Positions 10,776 through 20,370 of a stretch of DNA of 64,000 bases are shown here, one piece after another. The stretch spans positions 2,604,001 through 2,668,000 of the forward strand of contig JAALGY010000032.1 of NCBI GenBank assembly GCA_032358165.1. The letters run 5' to 3'. The notes under the pieces were generated by a model that saw only the letters and a program-made list of their open reading frames with translations, searched no databases and had not been told where the DNA came from. The first letter of the stretch is position 1. The number at the start of each line of letters is the position of its first letter. This DNA comes from Diplosphaera chodatii (Eukaryota > Chlorophyta > Trebouxiophyceae > Prasiolales > Stichococcaceae). The translations under genes were made by a program, and so were the position numbers.

Positions 10776-12339
10776 TCATGCTGCGCAGTGCATTACTGGA
10801 CAGATGCAGGCCCTGACCAGCAAGTCAATGGCTAGCGCCACTGCAGCCACGTCATCTGCGTCGCGCATTTCTAGGTACACCGCGCCACGAGCATTGCACC
10901 AGGCCTCGGCCTGCTCGGCTGTCACCTGCGGCACACCCCGTGCGCATGAGATGTACCACAAGAGGCCGTCACCTGCATGGTGACTGGCAGAGTGTGTCTG
11001 GTCGACATCCGGGGTGCAGGGCTGGAGGGCCGGTCAGTGGTGCGGGAGGGTGGCGTGCCTGGCGTTCGCTGTCTGCCTCCGACTCGCGGCAGGCGCCCAG
11101 CAGCACTGCAGGCCGTGGCGCCAGCGACCCAGTTGCACCACCAGTCGCATTCGTCTGCATAGTCAACGGCACACATGATCACTCTCTCCCTCGCTTGCAC
11201 ACCAGGTGCAATGCTCTACGAGGACTGTCACTCTTGGGTGATGAAGCAGGCGTTTAGTGTGCAGCAGGGCCATAGCATGGAGTTGCCTGGTCCTGCAGCA
11301 GGCTGCCGAGCGAAGTCAGTGCATCGAAGCTGCTGGCGTCGCTGATGTTAAACACATACAGGAAGGCTGCCGCTTGGCGCCAGAATCTGTGCCCCAGGCG
11401 GTCTAGGGTGGCTATGCCCCCAGCTGTATCCCAGACCTGCATGCCTGTGCCTGCCGTCAGACGCCGTCAGACACTTGCCAGAACATGCATTGCGCGTGGT
11501 TGCAGTGGCGCAGCCATACGCCAACATGAGTCGGACCTGCACGCTGATCACATGGCGGTTGATGCGAACTTCTGTGGCGAAGAGATCTGCACCAACCGTC
11601 GGCTTGCATGCCGCTGGTCTGAAGCGCATGTGGCACCGATCACGATGGTAATCAGTGGCAAACCTCTCAATGTACAGTACACGTTCGGGCAGTTGCATAC
11701 AACATGCATGCGGGCAGTTGCATACAACATACATACATGCCTCACCTGCGCCCTGTGCTCCACCAGCTGAGCAAACGATCAAACCGATCACGATAAAACC
11801 GATCAAACCGATCAAACCGATCACGATGGTAATCAGTGGCAAACCTCTAACAGGTTTGGCTGAGCAAACTTGTTTTACCTGAGCAAATTTGTTTTGCCGC
11901 TCTGGGGCCCGCCGCAAACTACGATCGGGAGCATGCTGTACTCGACCTGATCGGCTGCAGGTTCCAATGCTGGCAACTGTGCGGCAGCATCGCCACCCCA
12001 GGTCGGGGTGTCCCACACGTTCTGGCAAGATCAGGCACACCACCGCACATAGCATCTAGCGCTCAATGAGGCTTCAACTCATCAGTCGCAGTACGCCCAA
12101 TACCACAGCACATAGCATCTAGCGCTCAATGAGGCTTCAACTCATCAGTCGCAGTGCGCCCAACACGTGCAGTCACGGTGTCATACAGGATGTTGTGCAC
12201 ATACCTGCAGCACCCGCAGCACATACTTCCTGGGTTCTGGGAGGGGCAGCGCGGACACGATGCCAGCTGCCGTGCCATATGCTGCGCCAGAGAGATAGAA
12301 CAACGCAGCGGGCGCATCCTGGTATGGAATGCGCATCAT
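10776..12339 (-). CDS. Divergent Rab-like small GTPase with N-terminal extension
   Basis: Six phase-consistent exons: 12205-12339, 11879-12021, 11537-11618, 11287-11436, 11059-11154, 10776-10925 (about 251 residues). A ~75-residue N-terminal extension precedes the P-loop LPIVVCGGPQSGKTNLL. Switch I is PTVGADLFATEV and switch II is VWDTAGGIATLDRL, with Gly where active Rabs carry the catalytic Gln. A Rab-like core follows (FLYVFNISDASSF). The guanine-specificity motif NKxD is not recognisable (VLLGACRES), nor is SAK/ETSA (YLEMRDADD). The C-terminus is Cys-containing (RACICP, ending HCAA) but is not a standard CaaX or CC box. Two introns use GC donors (after 11287 and 11059). IFT27 and IFT22 are other degenerate Rab-like candidates. 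G1 to G3 are clear; orthology is not. Confidence 0.7.
11635..11880. repeat. Complex short tandem/direct repeats inside a Rab-like intron
   Basis: Within the intron between the P-loop exon and the switch I exon, a segment of about 33 bp occurs twice (11635-11667 and 11815-11848). A 9-bp GATCAAACC-like unit is iterated between roughly 11777 and 11820. A 25-bp block is tandemly duplicated around 11687-11737, and GAGCAAA..TTGTTTT elements repeat at 11862-11897. This looks like minisatellite expansion within an intron. Confidence 0.75.
12045..12163. repeat. 63-bp tandem duplication in a Rab-like intron
   Basis: A segment of about 56 bp beginning at 12045 is repeated almost perfectly at 12108 (period 63), with only one or two differences. 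It lies in the first intron of the Rab-like gene, and the near identity indicates a recent duplication or an assembly artefact. Confidence 0.85.
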
Positions 12340-12800
12340 GGCCTGAGCTGGCGCAGCTACGCTCAGGTCAGTTGCTCATAACCTCACGAACCATGTGGCC
12401 GGTGATTGCGCCACATTGGATATCCTGTGTAGTTTACGTTTCGTGTGAGGTGACCTCGCTGCGTAATGAGCGCGTCAGAGGCGAAGCGCAAAGGCAGGTT
12501 CAGATTTCAAAGTAGAGTTGGTCAACACTGACTGCAGAGGTGGTCAATCGTCGTTTCAGATAAGCACACGCTCAGCTTTCTATGGTCGTGCTTGACATGC
12601 CGGCACGGCAACGTGCCTGTGCGCGCATGGTGTGTTCTGGTTTGCTGAGGTGCTGACAATGTCGTGGCTGACAGACGGTGTCAGACAGAGCAGGTGCCCG
12701 GACAGGTTGTCGTGCTGTACTGCACAGTTGCACCCATGCAGCCATCGTGCTTCGTCACATGTTCAGCTCTGCATCCGCCCTCGACCAGCTGGCACAGATA
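12340..12800. other. Intergenic: Rab-like promoter side and SCS-beta 3' UTR
   Basis: About 460 bp lie upstream of the Rab-like start codon and downstream of the succinyl-CoA ligase stop (both minus strand). No open frame with a recognisable domain and no RNA gene were seen. Confidence 0.4.
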
Positions 12801-15412
12801 TCAAGCCTCGGGCTTCTTTGACAACGCGTCCACGGCGCGGTGCGCGGCGTCATCCAGGTCCGAGGCGGCGATGATGTCCAGCCCGCTGCTCTTCAGGATC
12901 TCCTTGCCGCGCTCCACGTTGGTGCCCTCCAGCCGCACGATGAGCGGCACCTCGATGCCCACCCCCTTGGCAGCGTTCACGATGCCGCTGGCGATGACGT
13001 CGCACTTCATGATGCCGCCTGCAGCCGGGGTCCAGGGGTGAGCGCTGCTGACGTCCAGCTCATGCCATTGCTTCTAGCCTGGACACAGCATGCTGCTTCA
13101 AGATGTGCAGTGGTGAGGACACGGCGGCATGGTCGTCAGTTCAAACGCACCAAAGATGTTGACGAGGATGGCCTTGACCTGCTTGTCGGACGTCAAAATC
13201 TTGAACGCCTGCACCACCTGCATGGTCGGACACAGGACACGCTCGACCTGGAGGGACCGACGGGTGCCGGCTAGTTGACCCTATACATATCAGAACAAGC
13301 TGACTGATGTTGCTGCCTAGTTGAATCCAAGCCTGAGCATGTCAGTAGGGTGAAGTGGCGGGAGCCTGTGCAAATTTGCCAATGCCAATGCTGACTAACA
13401 ATACTGACGATGACAACACTGACTAGTCTGATCAGTGTGTCAGGGGGCGATGCTTTTGGGGTTGAAGCTTCAGCGCGCGCCTGCTCCTCAGAGGCGTTGC
13501 CGCCCACATCAAGGAAGTTGGCCGGCGTGCCACCGTGCAGCTTGATGATGTCCATGGTGGCCATGGCCAGCCCCGCGCCGTTGACCATGCACCCGATCTC
13601 CCCGTCCAGCCCAATGTAGTTCAGGTCGAACTTGCCCGCTGCCACCTCCCTGCACAGCTTGGAAGAAGGCTCGCCTCCGCAGGACACCAGGTGTGGACCG
13701 CAGCAAGACAGCCTGATGACGTGCAGAGTGACATGACGCCTTCGTGATCACTCGGCCACTCATCGTGTGGGCCACCTGGGGTCCTCCTGCGAAGGGTCGC
13801 GCATGGCAAATACCTCCTTTTGCCTAAATCCCGCATTGTCGTCAAAGCCCAGCTTTGCATCGGCAGCGATGAGCTTGCCATCGTCTGTCTCTGCCAAGGG
13901 GTTCACCTGTGTTCACAGATGCGAAAAAGACCTTTTCAGCTGACAACCTCAAAACGCTAGTGCAGCGCATGGTGCGTCATGGCAGTCACCCTACAGCCAC
14001 TGGCACTGTTGAAGTGGTGGCCAGGTTTCAAGATGCAGCTTGGCAGACGTTGCGGCACCTCGACCATGGTGCAGTCGCTTTTGCAAAAGGTGTTGTATAG
14101 TGCCTTGATCTGCTCTGCAGCCGCAGCTGGGTCGCTTTGCACCTGAAGACCTTCCACCATTTTCCGGGCCTGCATGAAGATAGCCACGTGTGGGGTGGTG
14201 AGCCACGATGAACAGGCAGAGCTGCATGCCCCTGTGGGGGCAGTCTGCTGCTCTTTGGCTTGACGTGCCTGCTCGTCGGTGATGCCCTCACGGATGTCCA
14301 CAGGGATGCGAACAATCTTCTCGGGATACTTCTCTGCCAGGTCCTCAATGCTGGTGCCACCCTCACTGCAGCCGATCAGCAGCACGCCTGCATGCAGTAC
14401 ATTTGGCAGCGTTCTCGCTTTTGCAGAGGCACATCATGCGGTCTGCTGTCGGTGCTTTGACGAGGTTCCTCCTTCATGATCTCGTTCTGGCTCGCCTGAG
14501 GTGGTGCGGTCCAGCAGGATGGCAAAATACATCTCATTGACCAGCTTGAGCTTGGCTGCAACATACAGCGTATTCACTGGTTTGCCGGCTGCGCCTGTCT
14601 GCTTCGTCACCTGCGTATGACATCGCCAGAGGTCCTGGCGCTGGAGCTTGCTGGCACATCTGGAGTGTGCTGTCAGTTGCCAGGTCCGCTGGCGTGCCAG
14701 CAGCAATGGAGCAGGGTGGTGCGCCTCATAGCATAAGCAAACCACCCACCAGGGTGCCGCCCAGCATCTGCTTGGCGAGCTTGAGCGCCTCGTCCTTGTG
14801 CACGATGTGCACGCCGCCCTGCAGGCCGTTGGTGAACTTGCCCAGGCCGCGCCCGCCCGCCAGCACCTGGCTCTTGATCACCACCTGCGCTTGCGGTAGC
14901 AGCATGTCTCCAAGAGTGCGCGGGCTGCCCGCTGCCGTTTCGCTCTGTAAGCTCGTGCTGATTCAGCGTCAAGCTTGCAGCACGCTTTACAATTCCACTA
15001 GCGACCTGGCCCTCCGCATCTGCCAGCGAATCGCATGCCGGTGCGACCTCGTCGATTGAGAACACGGGCTTGCCGGGGGGCACATTGACGCCGAACTTAC
15101 TCATGAGCTCAGCACCCTGCACCGTGAAAGTAGTATGTATCTACTTCTGTGTGGTCTGGAAAACGAGGCATGCCCGCCTCCGTCGCCTAGCTCTTTCACA
15201 GGGCCTCAACTCATGCCATGCCTGATGTGATGATATGTGACTGGTCTCCAGTTTTCCTGTGCGTCTCCATTCCTCCTCTGATATCCCAAAGCACTCTTCA
15301 GGAACACAACATAGGTCATTACCTGATATTCGTGCACGTTCAGGAATCGTAGCTGCTGCCATTGCCTTGAGGGCTTGGTGCGCGACACAAGTCGCGTCAG
15401 CTGACTGAGCAT
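12801..15412 (-). CDS. Succinyl-CoA ligase (succinyl-CoA synthetase) beta subunit, mitochondrial
   Basis: Ten exons, phase-checked: 15323-15412, 15006-15116, 14750-14884, 14496-14610, 14269-14387, 14059-14169, 13776-13906, 13481-13649, 13151-13217, 12801-13018. A ~22-residue basic presequence precedes [17 protein letters not shown], the start of the ATP-grasp domain. Hallmarks follow in order: [89 protein letters not shown], and [20 protein letters not shown]. The subunit binds nucleotide and, with the alpha subunit, makes ATP or GTP from succinyl-CoA in the TCA cycle. Three introns begin with GC instead of GT (after 14496, 14269 and 13481). The splice is forced in each case because only that join restores the conserved sequence. 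Confidence 0.95.
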
Positions 15413-16183
15413 TCTCGCGCAGCGATATCACGGTGCCGCAGCAATAGATCAAGCTGTGTTACAGCACTATGTGCAAGCTTAGTAAGCGTGGTCTAACTCC
15501 TCAGCAGTGTCTGCACCAACTTGCGACACTGGCGCAAAGAGCGCAAGCTATGGTCGATGAAGGTGGTATGTACACTTATGGGTGCAACTCGGCAACGCAC
15601 ACGCACGCAGAGCTTTGCTTAGTCAGGGGCCCGTTGAGTTGGGAGACTTCCGATGCTTTTGATTGGGATCTTCAGAGGGCACATGTGACGTGACTGGGCA
15701 CTTTGTGCTTTGACTGCCGAGAAAGGGCAAAACAACCTGGTTTCCAGGGCCGGAATGTCATCACAACACCGCCCTCGATGTAGTTTGAGCTTGAAAGATA
15801 AAAGCATTGTTGCCAGAGGCCGTATGACCTGTGACGCGCCATGCATGCCGCCCACCAGAGCGCGCATTCCTGTGAGGCGCCTCACATGAGTCCAGCAGCA
15901 TTGCAGGAGGTTACTTGGGCACAGACTATGCAGCATCCTGCACATTACACAACAGCCCATTGTCTTACATCTTAAGCACCGCCGACCACCAACACATCTT
16001 CAGCAGTGCAAGCGGTCATCCGAGTGACAAAGTAGGGAGCAACTGATCGGCAACACCAGATTGGCCAGAGGCACCCAAATCACAAAATAGCATCAACATG
16101 TGAGTGGCAGCAGCCGACATTGTGTGCATCCTACACAGTGCACTCTGTGAACACTGCTGCGCTCTCAATGTAATTCTAGTCAA
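15413..16183. other. Intergenic: SCS-beta promoter side and VIPP1 3' UTR
   Basis: About 770 bp upstream of the succinyl-CoA ligase start and downstream of VIPP1 (both minus strand). Short open frames show no domain. No RNA gene or repeat was recognised. Confidence 0.4.
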
Positions 16184-17173
16184 CTATTCGCGGGCGCGGC
16201 GCCGCAACTGGTCCAGCTCCTCGTCAATGGCGTCCTTCTTGAAGACCTGGTCGTATGGGCGGCCCTCCGGCAGCTGCGCCTTGGAGCCGTTGCCGCTCTT
16301 CAGGCGGCCAGCCTTCATCTTGGCGAGGTCATCGTCCACGGAGTCACCCTCCAGCGCCTGGAACTGCTGCTCAAGGTTGTCCGGGGCTGCCAGCTGCAGG
16401 GTGGACTCGGACTCGGCCTCCAGCGACATGACCTTCTCCTCCATCTTCTCGAAGGCGGTGAGCGCGTTGCTGGTGTTGAGGCCCTGGATCATCTCCGTGA
16501 TCTGCTTGCTGGCGGCCGCCGACTTGGCGCGCGCCTTCAGCGTGTCCTTCTTCGACTTGGCCTCCGCCAGCTTCTGCTCCAGCATCCTGGTGTTGCTGAT
16601 CAGCTGGTCGGTTGCCTTCCGCTGTGCATCTACCTGTGCCTTCATCTGAGCTGCATTGTCCGCGTATGCCTTCCGCCGCTTCAGCGCCTCCCTGGCCAGG
16701 TCGTCATCCCCCTTATTCAGCGCCAGCTCAGCCCTCCGATACCACTCGTCCGCTGTCTGCTGCGCCTGGCTGTACTTGACATCCAGCTGCTTCTGGGAGG
16801 CCATCACCTGTGCAGACGCTTGCCGCATCTTAATGAGGTCACCCTGCATGTCATTCACGGCCTGCTCCAAAATCTTCTCTGGATCCTCCGCCTTCGAAAC
16901 AATGGCGTTCATGTACGACCGGAACACCCTGCCGACGCGTCCGAAGATGTTTGCCTCAACGACCACGGCGCTACGCGACATGCGCGGTGTGCTGCCAGCT
17001 GCGAGCTGCAATTTTCCTCCACTGAAAAATGCTGTGTGCATGCGCTTCTGCAAAAGCTGCGGGCGGCGAACGCCTGCATGTGCTGAGCACATCACATGCT
17101 GTGCTGGTCGGGCGTGCGCCTGACGGGCGACACCTGCTGCACCAGTGCGTGCGTGCAGCTGCATGGTGTTCAT
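16184..17173 (-). CDS. VIPP1: Vesicle-inducing protein in plastids 1 (VIPP1/IM30)
   Basis: An intronless gene of 329 codons from ATG 17173; upstream in-frame codons lack an ATG. An N-terminal transit peptide of about 70 residues rich in Arg, Ala and His ends before ANIFGRVGRVFRSYMNAIVS, the amphipathic helix of the PspA/IM30 family. A long helical ESCRT-III-like core follows (AEDPEKILEQAVNDMQGDL, KKDTLKARAKSAAASKQI). The C-terminal extension that separates VIPP1 from bacterial PspA is present and ends in IDEELDQLRRRARE. VIPP1 forms rings and rods on the inner envelope and thylakoids and supports thylakoid biogenesis and membrane repair. Length and motifs agree with plastid VIPP1. Confidence 0.93.
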   Translation of the reverse strand: MNTMQLHARTGAAGVARQAHARPAQHVMCSAHAGVRRPQLLQKRMHTAFFSGGKLQLAAGSTPRMSRSAVVVEANIFGRVGRVFRSYMNAIVSKAEDPEKILEQAVNDMQGDLIKMRQASAQVMASQKQLDVKYSQAQQTADEWYRRAELALNKGDDDLAREALKRRKAYADNAAQMKAQVDAQRKATDQLISNTRMLEQKLAEAKSKKDTLKARAKSAAASKQITEMIQGLNTSNALTAFEKMEEKVMSLEAESESTLQLAAPDNLEQQFQALEGDSVDDDLAKMKAGRLKSGNGSKAQLPEGRPYDQVFKKDAIDEELDQLRRRARE

Positions 17174-17500
17174 GGCTTCAGGAGCTGTATGGAAGCAGGT
17201 GCGACTGCCGAGGCGTGGAACGCAGCGGCCTCCCAGGCGCAGCAAGCTGTAAGCAAGTATGTTCTGGGCGTCTGTGTGCAAGTGTGCAGAGTGGGGGGTG
17301 AGGTGTTCTGGACAGGCAGTCTATGGACACCTATCCATCGATCGGGAGATCCTAGCTTCACGCAGTCGGCAAGTGTGAGCACCGCCGCCTTTGAAGCCAT
17401 CCCTTCTGTTCAGACTATTGCAAACGCTGTCTCCTGAAATGACCCGCAAAGGCAGCCTTCCGTCTCAACACTCGACAGATACAGGCGGACACATAAGCTA
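17174..17500. other. Intergenic: VIPP1 promoter side and YCF66 3' UTR
   Basis: About 330 bp between the VIPP1 start and the YCF66 stop, both on the minus strand. No gene was seen. Confidence 0.4.
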
Positions 17501-18814
17501 TCACCAGTCCTCAACTGCATCGTAGTCTACACGACGGCCCCAACCACCGCCTTGCCTGCTGCTTGAGCCCCCGCGCTGACTGCTGTCATCAGCACCACCG
17601 TCGCTGCCCAGCTGATCGTCCCTGGAGCTGCTGCTGGATCGTATCCCCGGTTGCCGACTTTCTGGCGCGCTGTACATATTGTCGCCTGCAAAGTCGTCCC
17701 CTTCCGCTGCATATCTGTCGTCCTGCAGAGATGATACTGAACGATGGCGAGCAGACCATCGCACCACCACAGGAAACATGTGGCCCTACTGCAGTTAATG
17801 GCCCAGCAACCTGATCACACTACAAGCACCAAAGCTGGCAGGAGCACAGTCCCACCTGGCGGCCATCGTAGGTTGCTTGCCACCTGTCCTGCGGCAGCTG
17901 CTGCTCGTCCGCGCCGCTCCACTGCTGGTACCGCTGCTGGTCCTCCGGCTGCGGTAATGACCTGCCGCCAGTCTGCATGGGCTGCCACCTCCCCACCTCA
18001 CCGGGATCCTCTGTGCGGCCCTGCAGCCAAGCGTTCTTCATGCGAACACGGGGCCACAACGCACTTTCACAACTTGACGGCACAGGGCAACGTCATCAAG
18101 CAAAAATGTTGCAGTGTCACCTCCTTCACGGCCAGCGACTCGCGCAGCCTGAACACCTCGAGCGCGAATGCGGTCGCGGTGCCAGCAGTCAGCAGCTGGC
18201 CAAAGAGCAGCAGCGGGTCCAGCCTCCAACCCTGTGCATCATTTCATGGAAAAAGTTGACCTCTTTGATGGATGAGCGTAATATGCTGCCGATACATGCA
18301 GCGCAGCGCGGACCCACCTGGAAGATCAGGATGCCGCCGACGAGGACGGAGATGCTCGAAATGACAACGTCGTAGTCCCTCGATATCCAGGGGCGGTTGA
18401 TGCGCACGTTATACAGCAGCACGCCGCCCGCCACCATGCCGAGGCCAAGCAGCAGCGCTGGGCTGAAATCCACATTGACCATGGCTTGTGGCCCTGCTGC
18501 TCTGCCGCGCCTGGTGCAGCGTCGCTGGCTCCGCCTTCCCGTCAGGACTGCCGTCTGACAGCGTCGCCATGGCTGCTGTAGGCCTCGTGCCGCGGCCGCG
18601 GCCGCAGCTGCGGCGGTGGGTTGCAATCGTCCTGCGTGCTGGCAGAACTGCAAACAACCACACACTCATGGTGATAACCAACGAGAAGCACAGCATACGT
18701 GATCACTGACGCACAGAGGTCTCGGTAAATCACCTGCACCTGCAGCAAATGGGCATCGACACGTGAGCCAAATCCACCTCGTCTTGCTGCCAGCAGTCTA
18801 TTGGTGCTGCTCAT
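17501..18814 (-). CDS. YCF66: Ycf66 family thylakoid/plastid membrane protein, nuclear-encoded
   Basis: The core exons are 18318 up to about 18640, 18121-18231, 17856-18020 and 17501-17722. VNVDFSPALLLGLGMVAGG, then VRINRPWISRDYDVV and GGILIFQGWRLDPLLLFGQL, match the Ycf66 N-terminal domain with two to three membrane helices. A hydrophilic Asp/Ser/Gly/Gln-rich tail ends in RRVDYDAVEDW, as in other Ycf66 proteins. The core starts at an ATG (18482), but an Ala/Arg-rich stretch upstream in frame looks like a transit peptide. A first exon beginning ATG at 18814 can join it in phase, so the start is tentative. Ycf66 is plastid-encoded in some lineages; a nuclear copy implies gene transfer and import. 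Its function is not established. Confidence 0.8.
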
Positions 18815-19012
18815 GTCAGGAGGTGTTCAATGAGCAATTGGAATGCTTGTGACCTCGTGCACTCTGCGTGGCAGGCCGTAAATGTTAGTTCAGGAGGATC
18901 GGCAGGCATGCCATTCCAAGGGGGTGAAGCATATGGCAGCACGACTTCCGCGCAGGCTGCAGGCTGAACCCCATAGTCCCCTCTTACATGCGCCAACATA
19001 CTCTATGGTCTC
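18815..19012. promoter_or_regulatory. Short bidirectional promoter YCF66 / mS33
   Basis: Only about 198 bp separate the proposed YCF66 start (minus) and the mS33 start (plus), so the two genes probably share a bidirectional promoter. No TATA box was identified. The estimate depends on the tentative YCF66 first exon. Confidence 0.45.
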
Positions 19013-19551
19013 ATGTTTTTGAGGCGGCTGGCGCAACAGTGTGCCCCGCTATTGCAGCTGGTGACGCGGACCCCTTTGCCAGGTGCCGCTCAGGGTGCGG
19101 CGTTTGCCCGGCTGCACAGCACTGCAGCCAGCGCAGACCAGCAGCTGTTCGGCGGGCAAACACTGCTGGAGATTAGGCACCGTATCTTCGGCGATCACAT
19201 TGGCAATAACCTGCCGTCAGGGCGCAAGGTGTTGCGCAAGAAGCTCGTCGGTGACAGGGTTGCTAGCTACTACGGCCCTGACAAGAAGTTGGAGCGGGAG
19301 GACCCCTTCTTCGTGGACCTGACAGCGGAAGGGTAAGTTGCTACAGCTCAAGTGATGACCTGCTTGTGGCAGTCAACCCAGACGTTTAGGCGCTTTGCCC
19401 GTTTGTGCAGCACCCATCTTAAAACGACTTTGCCACAGAGCTGCGACCATCTGATGTGCATCACAGGAAGAAGGCAAAGCTGGACAAGCTGAGACGACGC
19501 GGCAAGGCGCCGCCAAAGAAGGGCGCTGGCAAGCGCACCAAGCGGAAGTGA
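19013..19551 (+). CDS. MRPS33: Mitochondrial ribosomal small-subunit protein mS33
   Basis: Two exons, 19013-19332 and 19467-19551, give about 134 residues. A presequence rich in Arg, Leu and Ala (MFLRRLAQQCAPLLQLVTRT) fits mitochondrial import. The mature part carries RHRIFGDHIGNNLPSGRKVL, YYGPDKKLEREDP and the basic tail KLDKLRRRGKAPPKKG, the signature of mS33 (MRPS33), a component of the mitoribosomal small-subunit head. Length and motif order fit the family. The following 800 bp carry no clear gene. Confidence 0.88.
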
Positions 19552-20370
19552 GGCGGCTGCTGCTCCAAAGCGGCTGGTCGGCAGCTGCGAATGGATCCAT
19601 CTGCCAATGGGGCGGCGCAGCACACAGAATGGCACTGCAGGACACCTGAATGGTGGGTCTGCATGACAGCGGCTTGCGGCATGCTCAGTCTATGAGAAGC
19701 ACACGGCTGAATGATGTGTTGATTGCGATACATTGCCATTTTGCCACGCCACACCCAGAGGGACCGAGTGGGACATGTACGAGTATCTATGAAATTCCAG
19801 CTGGTTGCCAGGCACACATTGCAACCGGCGCCCAAGAGTTTCTGTGTACTTAATGTCCATCATCTGTGACGGACCTTTCTGGCAGTCGTGACCTGTGCAC
19901 TCGAACAGGTGCATGTTGCCAGATGGATTACCGTATCTCGCAAAACCGGATGCATGGGACCAAGACCCTCATGCGATTTGGTCATCACCTCCACGCCTGC
20001 GCAGGCATGAACGAAGTCGCCAGTCAGGGTTGGCAACCGATCGTCGTGATGCACTCGATCCACTCGCGCCGTGGTGCCTGCATCACTTGATCCCCTTCTA
20101 AAGTTGCCGACTAACAGGTTGTAGCTTCTAGGGCCAACTGGCACAGGTCACGTGGTCACCTAACAACATGACTAATCTAGAGTGCGACACTTTAGAATGG
20201 GTGCAACTTGAAACCTCACAACAAAACAGCGCAAAGATCTACTAGTCGCGTTGCACGTCTGTCAGCGCGTGATTCAACCCCCTCGCAGCAGAGCAATTGG
20301 CTGAAGTGTTTGAAAACGCAGCATCCCTAATTTGTTGGACTGCCCAGCTGACTGACTTGCACATCGAGTC
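19552..20370. other. Intergenic: mS33 3' UTR and GPT promoter side
   Basis: About 820 bp between two plus-strand genes. Open frames on both strands (for example 19866-20101) show no conserved features. No RNA gene or repeat was recognised. Confidence 0.4.

Noticed and set aside
11635..12163. Considered a CRISPR-like array
   Set aside because: Repeat units differ in length and spacing, they lie inside introns of a eukaryotic gene, and there are no associated cas genes.
13410..13775. Plus-strand open frames around 13.4-13.8 kb
   Set aside because: Antisense to the succinyl-CoA ligase exon carrying the [11 protein letters not shown] motif.
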